Notes: a model not told the origin generated them from the sequence alone. A stretch of DNA of 57,639 nt from Kiritimatiellia bacterium (GCA_017527155.1 JAFXQI010000036.1:1-57639), one strand, 5' to 3'; numbered from the stretch's first letter, positions 22,001 to 27,946 are shown. Numbers and translations: made by a program.

Positions 22001-22392
22001 CCGTCGCCCGTCACGACGAGCGTGCCGCCGGACTGCACCTCGATGGCCGCGCCGGCCCCCGACGTGCCGCTGGCATCGCCGCCCGTGATCGTGAGCGTCT
22101 TGCCGCTGGGGATGTAAATGACCGTCGTCACGCCATTTTCGACCTTGAAGGCGGATCGGGCCAGCATGCCCGTCACCCGGGTGTCGCCCGTGACTTTGTA
22201 GACGGTGTTGTTGTCAAGAGCAACCCCCCCCACCGAAGAGTTGTGGTAGAGGGCCGTGAAATCCTTCACCGTCGTGAACCCCGTGCCGCCCAGCGCCGTC
22301 GCCGCCGCGATGACGCAAAGCGCCGCCCCCAGCGCCGCCTCCGCCGCCAGCGCCGCGACCCGCCGTCCAAACCGATAACCCGTGCAACTCAT
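13066..22392 (-). CDS. Giant secreted beta-helix-type repeat protein (3108 residues)
   Basis: The N-terminus has basic residues followed by a long hydrophobic stretch (VAALAAEAALGAALCVIAAA), a probable Sec signal or anchor. Residues about 105-345 are extremely Gly-rich (GGAGGDGGGG, GGGGGGGGSGG). An InlB/Listeria-Bacteroides-type repeat lies at about 379-450 (VTFQDG to LHAHW, with GWTFHGWFTG). The rest is about eight imperfect modules. Each has short ladders such as ISGGTVTATGG and AAGIGTGNGG, as in Cthe_2159-like or right-handed beta-helix proteins, plus a linker like GIVADASGTVVLWLPNGTY and GTDV...GWTYD. No LPXTG, autotransporter barrel or protease motif is visible. GGAG lies about 10 bases before ATG 22392. 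It is probably an adhesin or carbohydrate-binding surface protein, with release or anchoring unknown. Confidence 0.82.
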   Translation of the reverse strand: MSCTGYRFGRRVAALAAEAALGAALCVIAAATALGGTGFTTVKDFTALYHNSSVGGVALDNNTVYKVTGDTRVTGMLARSAFKVENGVTTVIYIPSGKTLTITGGDASGTSGAGAAIEVQSGGTLVVTGDGTLNVTGGNAAGGGNGGSASGSSLARDKSHSGNGGAGGDGGGGAAAAIGGRGGNGGAGGARPYDAGEIETAISDSYDRDGTNGKSGGDGGTGYAMGTVYILGRVTVSAWGGSGGSGGSAGGNTGGCHDYYGAGNLWWYVGGGGGGGGSGGNGGYTYKGNYGTGNPSTPDGAGGEGGKDNGESAGRSSPDTTHNGDTTYNRGGYRGSGGASGGNNNGGNTSLYRDSDVTLNASYYMANSATTHSAIEYQVTFQDGQRINESRTARLAYAYPPAPIPPARAGWTFHGWFTGANGTGTKYYDASGTAQAQEWTTIGDLTLHAHWTLADEAAASRISINGTGLVGGVSKSGTGWSYNGADGRLSLTSAGTFVITGADNYGEFSVHANANCTVVMSNLTMNASIAIARPPFESVSGKTTTLQFKGTNTLTGCSGHPAVYVAEGSTVTINGDGTVTATGGANAPGIGGMVGETSGTGKLTIDGCTIVANGGEYGSGIGAAKGSGFGTVTITGGTITATGQESAAGIGGSQGAGMGTYVISGGTVHARGGYGGAGIGSGRNAIGGTVRITGGTVTAHGGYYAPGIGVGENSSGGTVEITGGTVTATGVRYGAGIGGGNSSTFTSISISGGTVTAFCDNGGACCASGIGSGYNGKGGTIRISGGVVKATGGGDYGAGIGAGDAGVSGFASGVAVEISGGFITAACGSAYAACIGSADYAACGTITISGGTINATVPPSAFRTIGKSTGSYNSCGAVTIAGGAVYSPLAKISPAPSNTASKAVFPIDFAIGEATNKVTAFTLSGALAGYAYGATDLCTDTNGTLRAWLPSTAGEAFVAGVTMAGGNTYYFSFGIDDGGAVSVRGFLVVNGQPVASNADNSGTGWSFAKSNGVVTISANADIQGLSTNGEFRIDVPADSGASSVSIKNLTLTGLSARYASAMAFGRDASLAISGSNVFAAAGQYAAGVEVASNAVLTISGRGSLAATGGKNAAGIGSRGGNAPPGKIRIQSGTVTGQGGEKAAGIGGGLSAPLDKADNIVVEGGIVRGIGGTNAPGIGAGHFPNGAKANAAGAVRIAGGSVEASWGGGSTGSDLIRANSTISATGDEYAFSIRGGSVVPDHGANHVAPRPVDAESNLLYAVRMGGFTPGAEVAVSCAELPDGYSTDGIAADSQGRVCIWMAATNKAHVVVAGGQYFTTPYPYTNTTVRPLYKQDVDFAADGGSDVPPGDLPPSDPSDTNILHRVTVPGLEPGADVTLEIQAVTTNLVSTADSEGRYFFYVADGDYAFKANSLDYAVRVAGGPATAFRTDPSNPTGVTVDGTDVCAGIGLGWTYDMQSSNLVLSAGAPVLAGSNTEGRVNATIAADMTLTAGGLTLSGASAKAAIALEPGVTATLALAGGNTLLGGYGLPAVGVPAGASLEISGDGALDATGGRYAAGIGTGDRGTGGTIAISGGTVNAVGGASGAGIGAGSGGTNGTIVISGGTVTATGNANSSGIGASGAGAGGTISITGGTVTANGGMDGAGIGGGYGSPVDSITIGGGTVTATGGSNAAGIGTGNGGTVGSIAVTGGAVTATGGSSGAGIGGGQVRSGGSGGIVDTIAISGGTVTAQGGDNASDIGRGRAVDGGSTLFTGGSIHALADTVSPAPSNGTARVWCVTVPGLAPDAAVTGLAGLPDYNTDGIVADAAGQIYLWLPDGTHVFEIDGVPYGAYVDGADATAERIVPYGVLVDGRDVSELSGEGWTYDWGTRQLLLSGDSHVLAGSNTEGRVWVVVSNDMALAARDLVLAFTNLASASHPVIALAPGVSASLALEGSNSLHAIGMDAAVNVPAGTSLTISGDGSLLAEAANAGAAIGGNEKEAAGRIEIASGTVAARSWSGAGIGGGHRADGGEAAISGGTVTAISRFGAGIGGGSGDLAMSVPGGAGGTVEISGGLVSVSAGVPDGTGVGDSAGIGGGSFGAAAHVTVTGGTVVFTDFGPAIAPPFAVGSGYFPDYAPIGPGTNVIAGGSVVVTNVAKMQGGATDAAGVTVWPVTFAGLAPGATVAFADFERDGAPAAYGTSGIVADASGTVVLWLPNGTYTGTVDGTAFWAVVDDAPATARLDLPTGVYVDGTDVQAASGDGWSYDFMTGWLVVSNGDHVVSGTNTEGRVVVAVTNTLTLAVSNLTLAVGAETELPAFVVRPNATATLRLHGENSLRGGKYNAAVEVPLYASLTVTGTGTLAATGGYHGAAIGGRSMNTCGRITLSGGTIFPVAGETAPAIGRGAQSYSGGFVHFTGGSVVVDRDAVVPAPSNTVGQAVWPVTVEGLEPGAPVAIAVSPGSYGTDGIVADPAGKIVLWLPNGFYDLDVGGTAYVASVHDAGDTAEPAGAPVGVLADGVDLKYRHGANWTFTATNGELAVEGSCTVSGSNTARRIHLHLANDSRVTCSNLAITSGSTVVLDPGTRATLRGIGFNNMKAVGDYAIWGGSGAQATIESGTFSFGGGYMSPRPVIRGGSVYGSVFGNEHATDGTRDVWRVTAGGFGAYAPVALEGLPAGYDVSEIHADASGNIYLWLPDGTYSFTADGAEYLVRVDGAYATAEPYTPRGVTVDGTDVGRLSGPGWSYHPGTKHLAVNADCVISGTNDAGAVSVRVAADCAVTCSNLCLRLAGTTGAYSPVLLGDGVSATLLLSGSNTLWAGSGSAAVGVPTGTALTVAGDGILDASGAYTGAGIGGWNTTGCGTVAIESGILLLARGAGAACIGGGERGAGGDVAISGGTVLLREFTSYPVPYAIGGGRNSSGADGTLTITGGSLGELPRSTASHALPLDLLGSAPTNAAGAPVYSVAITNLAPNAPVAFSNLPASYGTDSIVADAFGNVFLWLPDGDYTFTAGGATWDAAVAGGSTAAVRRAVAAPGGASPLSVVPSSLTYDPSSGAVTFTVTADTPEELDAALQKLTIRTRTSLLDDAPAATVPHTATRTRSGATATLTVPFDTGPSTPDSIRFYFLETAP

Positions 22393-22781
22393 CGTCAGTT
22401 ACTCCATGTTCGCCCGCCACTCTACCCCCCTTCGCACGCGCGTGCGAGCTAAAACATAGACAAAACCCGCAAAACCCACCCTCCCCGTCCCCCTCCGTCC
22501 CCTCCGTCCCGTCCGTCCCGCTTGTCCCGCTTGTCCCGTCCCACCCCCCTCCCACACCCCTCCCCCCCCATCCGCCCCGCCGTCCCAAGCAGCCCCCCAC
22601 CTGCCCCCTCCGCCCCGCTCCCTGAAACACTTCCGCGCCACTTCCGGAGGTGCGGCATCCTGCCGCGCCCCTCCCAAATGCGCGGCCGAAGGCCACCCCG
22701 CAAACTCGTCACTCGTCTCTCATCACTCGTCTCTGCGCTTCACTCGTCTCTGCGCGCCCGAAGGCGCGCCCCCGCATCTTG
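22393..22781. repeat. Intergenic region with C-rich GTCCC runs and a TGCGGCATCCTGCCGC hairpin
   Basis: 22490-22550 is a run of GTCCC/GTCCG units (a similar run lies at 27828-27880). 22635-22669 reads GCGCCACTTCCGGAGGTGCG then GCATCCTGCCGCGCC and recurs exactly at 24167-24201. 22700-22750 holds short CACTCGTCTC tandem repeats. No gene is visible. Confidence 0.7.
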
Positions 22782-23057
22782 TCACTTTTCACCTTTCACT
22801 GCGCCCGCAGGGCTGGCGGCGGATGCCCCCTGGGACTCCACTGCGTAATCCCGTGCCAGCTCGGCCGGACTTTCCCACCAGCGCTTGGTGGATTCGATTT
22901 CCAGCTCCCGGTAGGTCGGCGATTCGTAGAACCGCTCCAACGCGACCACCGGCGGAATCTTTTCCCGTTCCGCGATGCGTTCGCAGGTCAGCGCGATCTT
23001 GCCCGGCAGAATCGCCCGGAACGCCTTTTCGCTCCCGAAAAAGTCATTCCCCTGCAT
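22782..23057 (-). CDS. Small DUF3791-like partner protein of the DUF3990 gene
   Basis: A 91-residue protein starting MQGNDFFGSEKAFRAILPGK. The core (about 15-72) is helical, with IALTCERIAEREKIPPVVAL and RFYESPTYRELE, resembling the short third proteins often found beside DUF3990 and DUF3791. The last 16 residues (SAASPAGAVKGEK) run into repeat-like DNA and may be a recent extension. Its start overlaps the 3' end of the DUF3990 gene by 14 bp. By position it may be an antitoxin or accessory subunit; this is inference from gene order. Confidence 0.65.
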   Translation of the reverse strand: MQGNDFFGSEKAFRAILPGKIALTCERIAEREKIPPVVALERFYESPTYRELEIESTKRWWESPAELARDYAVESQGASAASPAGAVKGEK

Positions 23058-23547
23058 GGACGGCCTCGCTTCCCGCGAATTCCAGGAATTCCAGCGCCTT
23101 GGGCGTGTGGAAAAGGAATTGGTCGACCAGACGGTACGTCTTGAGTCTCCGTATCGTTTCCCCGGCATCCAGCTGCCCCGTCTCGAAAAGCGTCAGCGTG
23201 GCGAACACCCGGTCGTTCGCGACCGGACCGGAAACGATGTCGAAGCCATGGTCCGCAAACGGATCGCCGCGGTTGCGCATGACGAATTCGAGCCATGCCC
23301 GGTCCGCTGCGGGGAACACCAGGCACTTCAGTCCCGGGTGTGCGAGAATGTCGTCCGCGATGTCGTAGACGGAAACATACCCGTCCGCGGATTCGCCGCG
23401 TCTCCGCCGGAGCGCCACCCAGCGCCGGGCCTGTTCCAGGCTGGTCGTCGTATGAAAACCCGCGCCGAAGTCCAGCGTCCTGCCGGCGGCCGGCGGACGG
23501 ATTTCGGGCTGCGGAACGGCAACGGGCCCGCCGTGGTACAGCTTCAT
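23044..23547 (-). CDS. DUF3990 protein, putative ADP-ribosyltransferase-like toxin
   Basis: A 167-residue protein beginning MKLYHGGPVAVPQPEIRPP. Characteristic blocks are RTLDFGAGFHTTTSLEQARR (about 23-42), FPAADRAWLEFVMRNRGDPF, DIVSGPVANDRVF and QFLFHTPKALEFLEF near the end. These match DUF3990 (PF13151) as I remember it, a family regarded as distantly related to ADP-ribosyltransferases; the YHG and GFHTTT blocks would form the NAD pocket. ATG 23547 overlaps the stop of the upstream DUF3791 gene (ATGA), so the two are coupled. No signal peptide is present, so it acts in the cytoplasm. Toxin activity is inferred, not shown. Confidence 0.8.
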   Translation of the reverse strand: MKLYHGGPVAVPQPEIRPPAAGRTLDFGAGFHTTTSLEQARRWVALRRRRGESADGYVSVYDIADDILAHPGLKCLVFPAADRAWLEFVMRNRGDPFADHGFDIVSGPVANDRVFATLTLFETGQLDAGETIRRLKTYRLVDQFLFHTPKALEFLEFAGSEAVHAGE

Positions 23548-23759
23548 GCCCCCTCCTGGGCGGCGATGTAGTCGTCGATGGCCGGAAGAATCCATCCGAA
23601 CCCCTGCGTGTGCAACGCCTCGTAATTCCGTTCCAGGTAATCCACCACCCCGAACCGCGTGAACCGTTCCATCGCATCCCGCCCCGAAATGGAACCGCGT
23701 TCCGCGTACATTTCGATGCAAAAGGAAATGAATTCGAGTAGCCTGCCCGTTTCGTTCAT
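23544..23759 (-). CDS. DUF3791 family protein (predicted partner/antitoxin)
   Basis: A 71-residue helical protein: LLEFISFCIEMYAERGSIS, then DAMERFTRFGVVDYLERNYE and ALHTQGFGWILPAIDDYIA. This is the usual DUF3791 pattern (YxxxHxxG-type middle, acidic C-terminus). It is the first gene of a three-gene minus-strand cassette (DUF3791, DUF3990, third small gene) with overlapping stops and starts. A neutralising role for the DUF3990 protein is inferred from the recurrent pairing of these families. Confidence 0.78.
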   Translation of the reverse strand: MNETGRLLEFISFCIEMYAERGSISGRDAMERFTRFGVVDYLERNYEALHTQGFGWILPAIDDYIAAQEGA

Positions 23760-23876
23760 GCTTCCACTCTACCATCCCGTGGCGTTTCCGCACGCCTTTT
23801 CGTGCCAAGCCCCCCTTTCACTCGCAATCCCCCCTGTTCCCCCACTTCCCGCCCGCAGATGGAAGAACTCGCCGGA

Positions 23877-24013
23877 GCCGCGGAGCGCTTGGCGGACAAT
23901 TTGCACAAAAGGACAAAAAGAAAACAAAAGAGTCGGCTGGAGTGCGGGAGGAAGGTCAACATTGAACCCCATGCAACCCGCTCTGCGGCCATGGAAAGGC
24001 GGGAGGGAAGCGG
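23877..24013 (+). repeat. Interspersed repeat R7, copy 1
   Basis: It contains TTGCACAAAAGGACAAAAAG, then CGGCTGGAGTGCGGGAGGAA, GTCAACATTGAA and GGCCATGGAAAGGCGGGAGG. It shares this order with 24305-24436 and, inverted, with 26981-27060. The surrounding stretch 23760-24500 has no gene, only repeats. Confidence 0.8.
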
Positions 24014-24304
24014 CTGCGCCGTCGGGGCGCGGGCGTCCCGCCCGCGTGCTTCCGAAAAGCGGAAACCAAGCGAAAATCCCAATGTTTTCTGTAATCTCAC
24101 ATCCACCCACGCGCCAGGAAGCCCCCCTCGCCTCCGAACGCCCGCGCTGCCCGTCCCCCAGCTTCCGCGCCACTTCCGGAGGTGCGGCATCCTGCCGCGC
24201 CATGGCGGATGTGGGGCGCAAGAATGCCTCACGCAAAGTCCGCCAAGGCCGCCAAGTGTGCGGGAGGGGAGCGGGAAGGAAGAACTCACGCGGAGGCGCG
24301 GAGA
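24014..24304. repeat. Intergenic repeat mosaic upstream of the low-GC island
   Basis: It contains the palindrome GCGGGCGTCCCGCCCGC (about 24028-24044), a minus-oriented stretch related to the ATTTTCGCTTGGTTTCC repeat (24050-24100), the TGCGGCATCCTGCCGC hairpin unit (24167-24201), CACGCAAAGTCCGCCAAGGC (24231-24250) and CTCACGCGGAGGCGCGGAG (24285-24303). The last two types also recur near 30655-30735. Confidence 0.7.
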
Positions 24305-24436
24305 CGCGGAGGGCTTGGAGGACGCTTTTGCACAAAAGGACAAAAAGGGAACGAACGGGACGGCTGGTGTGCGGGAGGAAGGTCAACATTGAAAACCATG
24401 AAAACTGCTCCGCGGAGATGGAAAGGCGGGACGAGG
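24305..24436 (+). repeat. Interspersed repeat R7, copy 2
   Basis: Same unit as 23877-24013, with AACATTGAAAACCATGAAAA well preserved. It ends about 70 bp before the base composition drops into the AT-richer island. Confidence 0.8.
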
Positions 24437-24663
24437 ATGCATACAAACCAAAAGTATGAACCCGCGTTCTTTTTGTCTTGCGGAATATTAACGAATGATA
24501 CATCATCGTGTGTATGAACCGAACACTTTCCAGAACAAAACGCATGGGCTATGCCCTCCCGCAACAGCGCGGGCCACTGACATTGGCTGAACACCATGCA
24601 GCGTGGAATGGCCAACAGGGGGCACATGGGGGCTATTCCCCTCGGTGGAGATACCGCACGTCG

Positions 24664-25419
24664 ATGGATTCAGATTTTCCGCTTTTATTCAAATGGGAGG
24701 ACGGGTATGCTGAATCATGCTTTTCGGAAGCAGGGAAGACTCCCGCCAATAAATCTCTGGATTTTGTGAAAATGAGCAAAGATATTCAATCGAATCCAAA
24801 TGCAACACCTGATGGGGCTTTGCGTTGCATCGATTTGTTTGCTGGTGCGGGCGGCCTTTCCGAAGGTCTTTCCGAAGCTGGATTCCACAGCCTTTTTGCC
24901 GTGGAGGTTGTGCCGACCTATGCCCAAACCTATGAGTTCAACCATCGCGGGGCACAGGTGACAACAGCGGACATACGGACGCTGGACGCCGAGGAAATCC
25001 GCAAGCGACTCGGAATCGAACGGGGGGAACTCGACCTCATCGCGGGTGGTCCTCCATGCCAAGGGTATTCAATCAATGCTCCCGTCAGGAGCGTCCTCGA
25101 CCATCGAAACCATCTGTTCAAGGAATATCTCCGTTTTGTCGATGCGTTCCAACCCCGTTGCATACTTATCGAGAACGTTCCGGGGTTGGTGTCGTTTGAA
25201 AGCGGAAGAACCTTGCACGCCATTCTCGACTCACTTGCCGAACTTGGTTATGGGGCCGACGTGCAGATTTTGGGCGCGGCTTATTACGGAGTTCCGCAAA
25301 TGCGCTGGCGGACCGTCATTATCGGCACACGGGGGAAGGAACTGCCACCCGAGTCTTTCCCGGACCCCATTTGCCACGCCCCCATTGAGCCCAATTTCTT
25401 GTCATCATTAGCGGCCTAG
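24664..25419 (+). CDS. Truncated C5-cytosine DNA methyltransferase (lacks target-recognition half)
   Basis: 251 residues from ATG 24664, which is preceded by GGTGGAG. Motif I DLFAGAGGLSEG is at 57-68, the catalytic motif IV GGPPCQGYS has its Cys at 132, motif VI ENVPG is at 170, and motif VIII QMRWR is near 212. Translation ends at FLSSLAA, soon after motif VIII. The target-recognition domain and motifs IX-X, another 120 or more residues, are therefore missing, and no frame downstream restores them. ATG 24772 is an alternative start that still keeps motif I. Codon use and GC are clearly unlike the flanking genes. It is probably an inactive remnant; a split enzyme with a distant second subunit is possible. 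Confidence 0.8.
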   Translation: MDSDFPLLFKWEDGYAESCFSEAGKTPANKSLDFVKMSKDIQSNPNATPDGALRCIDLFAGAGGLSEGLSEAGFHSLFAVEVVPTYAQTYEFNHRGAQVTTADIRTLDAEEIRKRLGIERGELDLIAGGPPCQGYSINAPVRSVLDHRNHLFKEYLRFVDAFQPRCILIENVPGLVSFESGRTLHAILDSLAELGYGADVQILGAAYYGVPQMRWRTVIIGTRGKELPPESFPDPICHAPIEPNFLSSLAA

Positions 25420-25435
25420 CATTACAAAGGATTCA

Positions 25436-25963
25436 ATGATCAACTATCAGTTTTTTCCGCGGTCCAGAGGCGTCACGCCAGAGATCAAAGCGATTATTGA
25501 TTGTTTTCGGGAAGCTGACGCCAAGAAGCCGCCACAACATCTCGTCTCTAATGCCATGCTGGAACTTGTGCGCCCGTCATTGGAAGCCATTGGCTTCCGT
25601 GTTGAGCGCGGCAAAGGCAAGGAAGACAAAATTGATGTTCCCGTGCTGTTTGGAGAAAACAACGTTATTGACAAGTCTTTTTATGCGGACGCGGTTAGTG
25701 CCGACAACAGAATTGTTGTTGAGGTTGAATCGGGAAGAGCTGTTGATAACAACCAATTCCTCAAGGATATATTCCAGGCTTCAATGATGTTTGAAGTGGA
25801 ATACCTCGTTATTGCTGTGTTGAACGAATATGTCCGAAAAAAACACAAAGGCGAATCTTCTATTCAGCATGATTTTCAAACGATAAAAACTTTTCTTGAA
25901 ACAATGTATGTTTCAACGAGACTGCAACTACCTCTAAAAGGCATTCTCCTTATTGGGTATTGA
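25436..25963 (+). CDS. Putative PD-(D/E)XK-type nuclease, restriction-system-like
   Basis: A 175-residue protein starting 17 bp after the methyltransferase stop, with AAAGGA before ATG 25436. It has an acidic pattern compatible with a PD-(D/E)XK nuclease: KIDVPVLFGENN, DKSFYADAV and IVVEVESGRAVDNNQFLKD, followed by hydrophobic strands FEVEYLVIAVLNEY and LPLKGILLIGY. Proteins of this type occur as stand-alone or restriction-associated genes, but I cannot name the family with certainty. The gene is AT-rich like its neighbours. It sits where the missing half of the methyltransferase would be expected, which suggests insertion or recombination. Confidence 0.55.
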   Translation: MINYQFFPRSRGVTPEIKAIIDCFREADAKKPPQHLVSNAMLELVRPSLEAIGFRVERGKGKEDKIDVPVLFGENNVIDKSFYADAVSADNRIVVEVESGRAVDNNQFLKDIFQASMMFEVEYLVIAVLNEYVRKKHKGESSIQHDFQTIKTFLETMYVSTRLQLPLKGILLIGY

Positions 25964-25987
25964 TAGTTTGTAAGTTGAGGCACACGT

Positions 25988-26227
25988 ATGAAAAATAAAG
26001 TTGCACTTGTGAGCATTGTTGAGAGAGACGCCGCGAATTCTTATGAGTTCACGTCAAAAGTGTTTGCCAATATCGCCAAAGCCGAGCAGTGGGTTGAGTC
26101 TCAAATCACGAAGCTCATTAAACAGTATAAACTTGATCCAGACATCTCGGTCGATGGATGGTTTGTCCAATTGGCTGGGTGGGCTCATACCGTCCAATTC
26201 GACATAGTGGAAACAACCATCTACTGA
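25988..26227 (+). CDS. Small hypothetical protein
   Basis: 79 residues from ATG 25988 (GAGGCAC upstream). Features: KVALVSIVERDAANSYEFTS, a helical middle AKAEQWVESQITKLIKQYKL, and DGWFVQLAGWAHTVQFDIVE at the end. No family is recognised. It is cytoplasmic, with no signal or membrane segment. It lies 24 bp after the putative nuclease gene and shares its low GC, so the two may form one inserted unit. The end overlaps the reading frame of the NotI-like fragment. Confidence 0.5.
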   Translation: MKNKVALVSIVERDAANSYEFTSKVFANIAKAEQWVESQITKLIKQYKLDPDISVDGWFVQLAGWAHTVQFDIVETTIY

Positions 26228-26730
26228 ATCTCAGGGAAGATGGTGCCATAGCCGTTTTCGGGAAGCAGTGGGGCGGTGAATTGCGCCTGCCGCAGCGGGA
26301 GGGCGTGGGGTCGTATTTTGTCGATTGGGTGCTTGTCCTATTGGACGGCCAGGGGCAAATCCGCGAGTTCACGGCGGTGGAAGTCCAGACCGTGGACACG
26401 ACGGGCAACTATCATGCTTCGCGCCAAGCATTGGAAGAGGGGCGCGGAATGGCGAGAAGCACGGTCGGCATCAATTGGGAGAACGTATCCAAGCGAATCA
26501 TTCCCCAACTCATCTACAAGGGACAAGTTTTACAACGCGAAGATTTGTGCAGGGCGGGGTTGTATTTTGTCTGCCCCGATCCCGTTTACGACAGGGTGTT
26601 GCGGAGGCTTGGTGGCACGGAACGGATTCCGGCATTCCCTTCACAACCTGCATCCATTCATTTCGTATCCTACGACTACGATTCAGCCACGACAGTGAAA
26701 AACGGGATAATTACTCCGCTGACGATTTGA
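26158..26730 (+). pseudogene. NotI-like restriction endonuclease, 5'-truncated catalytic fragment
   Basis: The open frame gives 190 residues. From about residue 21 it resembles the catalytic part of NotI-type endonucleases: GGELRLPQ, then FVDWVLVLLDG (D56) and FTAVEVQTVDTTGNY (E75, Q77). This is the D...E-x-Q arrangement known for NotI. NotI itself is about 380 residues with an N-terminal Cys4 iron domain; that half is absent. The first 20 residues (MVCPIGWVGSYRPIR) are read from the overlapping end of the small gene at 25988 and look artificial, so the fragment probably has no native start. Low GC like its neighbours. Its partner may have been the truncated methyltransferase at 24664. Confidence 0.65.
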
Positions 26731-27124
26731 CGAACCCTGTGCACAACAGTATATAAAGTCCAAGAAGCGTTTTCTTCAATGACTCTTCCCGAAGGAAATG
26801 TTTACCAACGTGCCATTGAAAAATCTCTTTATGAGTAAATAAACTTGCCGAGGATGCATTTTCCGCCCTCTTTCCATCCGTTTCCCCTCGGGGGGGGCGC
26901 CCACGCACCCAGTCGCGGCTCGGTTTGGGCGCGCACCTTGGAAAGAGTTGTCCCGAGTTGTCCCGAGTTGTCTCCCCCATCCGCATCCCTCCCGCTTTTC
27001 CATGTCCGCGAAGCGGTTTTCATGGTTTTCAATGCCGCCATCCCTCCCGCACTCCAGCCGCCCATTTTTGGAAAACCCGCCATCCCCCCGCGGGCCAGCG
27101 GATTGCGCGCCCCTTCCTTCGGGG
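26731..27124. repeat. Intergenic region with inverted R7 copy and GTTGTCCCGA tandem
   Basis: 26731-26850 is AT-rich with no gene. 26947-26976 is about three tandem units of GTTGTCCCGA. 26981-27060 is the R7 repeat in minus orientation (GCGGTTTTCATGGTTTTCAA, CCCTCCCGCACTCCAGCCG), facing the copies left of the island. Confidence 0.7.
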
Positions 27125-27523
27125 TCAGGGGCGCGTGCAAAACGGGCGGGCGAGGCGCGGGAATTTGCGGAGCAATTCCTTGTCCTGGGTGTAAAGCGGA
27201 CAGCCCAGGTCGCCGGCCAGCGCCACGAACTGGGCATCGTAGGCGGTGATGCCGTGTTTCCCGCACAGGGCGAACACGGACGCGGGGGAGGGATCGCGTT
27301 CGCCCGCCCGCAGGGCGTCCTCCAGGGGGCCGTACAGGCGTTCGGCCATGCCCGGCGCCAGGCGTCCGGTCCGGGTCAGGGTCGCGAAGATGTTCATGAC
27401 TTCGTACCGCCACAGCCGCGGGACCGCCCAATCGCCGTCCCGGCGGCGGAGACGGAGGGCGGCTTCCGTCGCTTCGCTCTCCAGGACGCAGGAGACGATC
27501 AGGTTGGAATCGGCGACTATCAC
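27125..27523 (-). CDS. PIN-domain toxin, VapC-like ribonuclease
   Basis: A 132-residue PIN-domain protein starting at GTG 27523, which overlaps the antitoxin stop (GTGA). The four acidic positions of the nuclease fold are visible: D5 in VIVADSNLIV, E41 in RYEVMNIF, D in ITAYDAQFVALA and D in LYTQDKELL. VapC toxins cut specific RNAs (often tRNA) when not bound by their antitoxin. Length is typical. It is encoded with the small upstream gene at 27520-27744 in the usual antitoxin-then-toxin order. Confidence 0.85.
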   Translation of the reverse strand: MIVADSNLIVSCVLESEATEAALRLRRRDGDWAVPRLWRYEVMNIFATLTRTGRLAPGMAERLYGPLEDALRAGERDPSPASVFALCGKHGITAYDAQFVALAGDLGCPLYTQDKELLRKFPRLARPFCTRP

Positions 27524-27744
27524 GGGCGGCCCTCTTTCTTCGCCGCATCGATTTCCGCCAGGCGCAGCGGGCTCCCCGCCGGGCGGACGGGGGGAGGGAA
27601 GTCCGGTCGGCTTCCCATGTGCTCCATGCACCAGTCGAAGCAATACAGGGCTTGCTGGGTCATGGATCGGCGGTTTTCCGTTGCCGTCCGCTTGAGCCAG
27701 TCGTGGACGCGTTCGGGGGCGTGGCGGATGAGGATGGCGGGCAT
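27520..27744 (-). CDS. Antitoxin of the VapBC-like pair
   Basis: A 74-residue protein starting MPAILIRHAPERVHDWLKRT, followed by ATENRRSMTQQALYCFDWCM. The short beta strand plus two helices fit a ribbon-helix-helix DNA-binding antitoxin (FitA/Arc-like). The C-terminal part (PLRLAEIDAAKKEGRP) would thread over the toxin active site. The 4-bp overlap with the PIN gene gives coupling and, by analogy, autoregulation of the operon by the complex. Confidence 0.78.
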   Translation of the reverse strand: MPAILIRHAPERVHDWLKRTATENRRSMTQQALYCFDWCMEHMGSRPDFPPPVRPAGSPLRLAEIDAAKKEGRP

Positions 27745-27946
27745 GGCGATATCCTTTTGCTAACTGTTTGATTGCACTCTAGCACCCCGTGGGGAATCCG
27801 CAAGGGAAAAGGAGGGGAGCCGCCCCTCGTCCCGTTCGTCTCGTCCGTCCCGTCCGTCCGGCTCGTCCCGTTCCCCCGCCCTCCAATCCGCCCCCCCGCG
27901 GAGATTCCGCTTGCAGGCGCACGAAAAGAGGGGAAAATATCCGCCG

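Noticed and set aside
24508-24663. Longer N-terminus of the C5 methyltransferase from GTG 24508
   Set aside because: It adds 52 residues with no family match before motif I; ATG 24664 has a better ribosome site.
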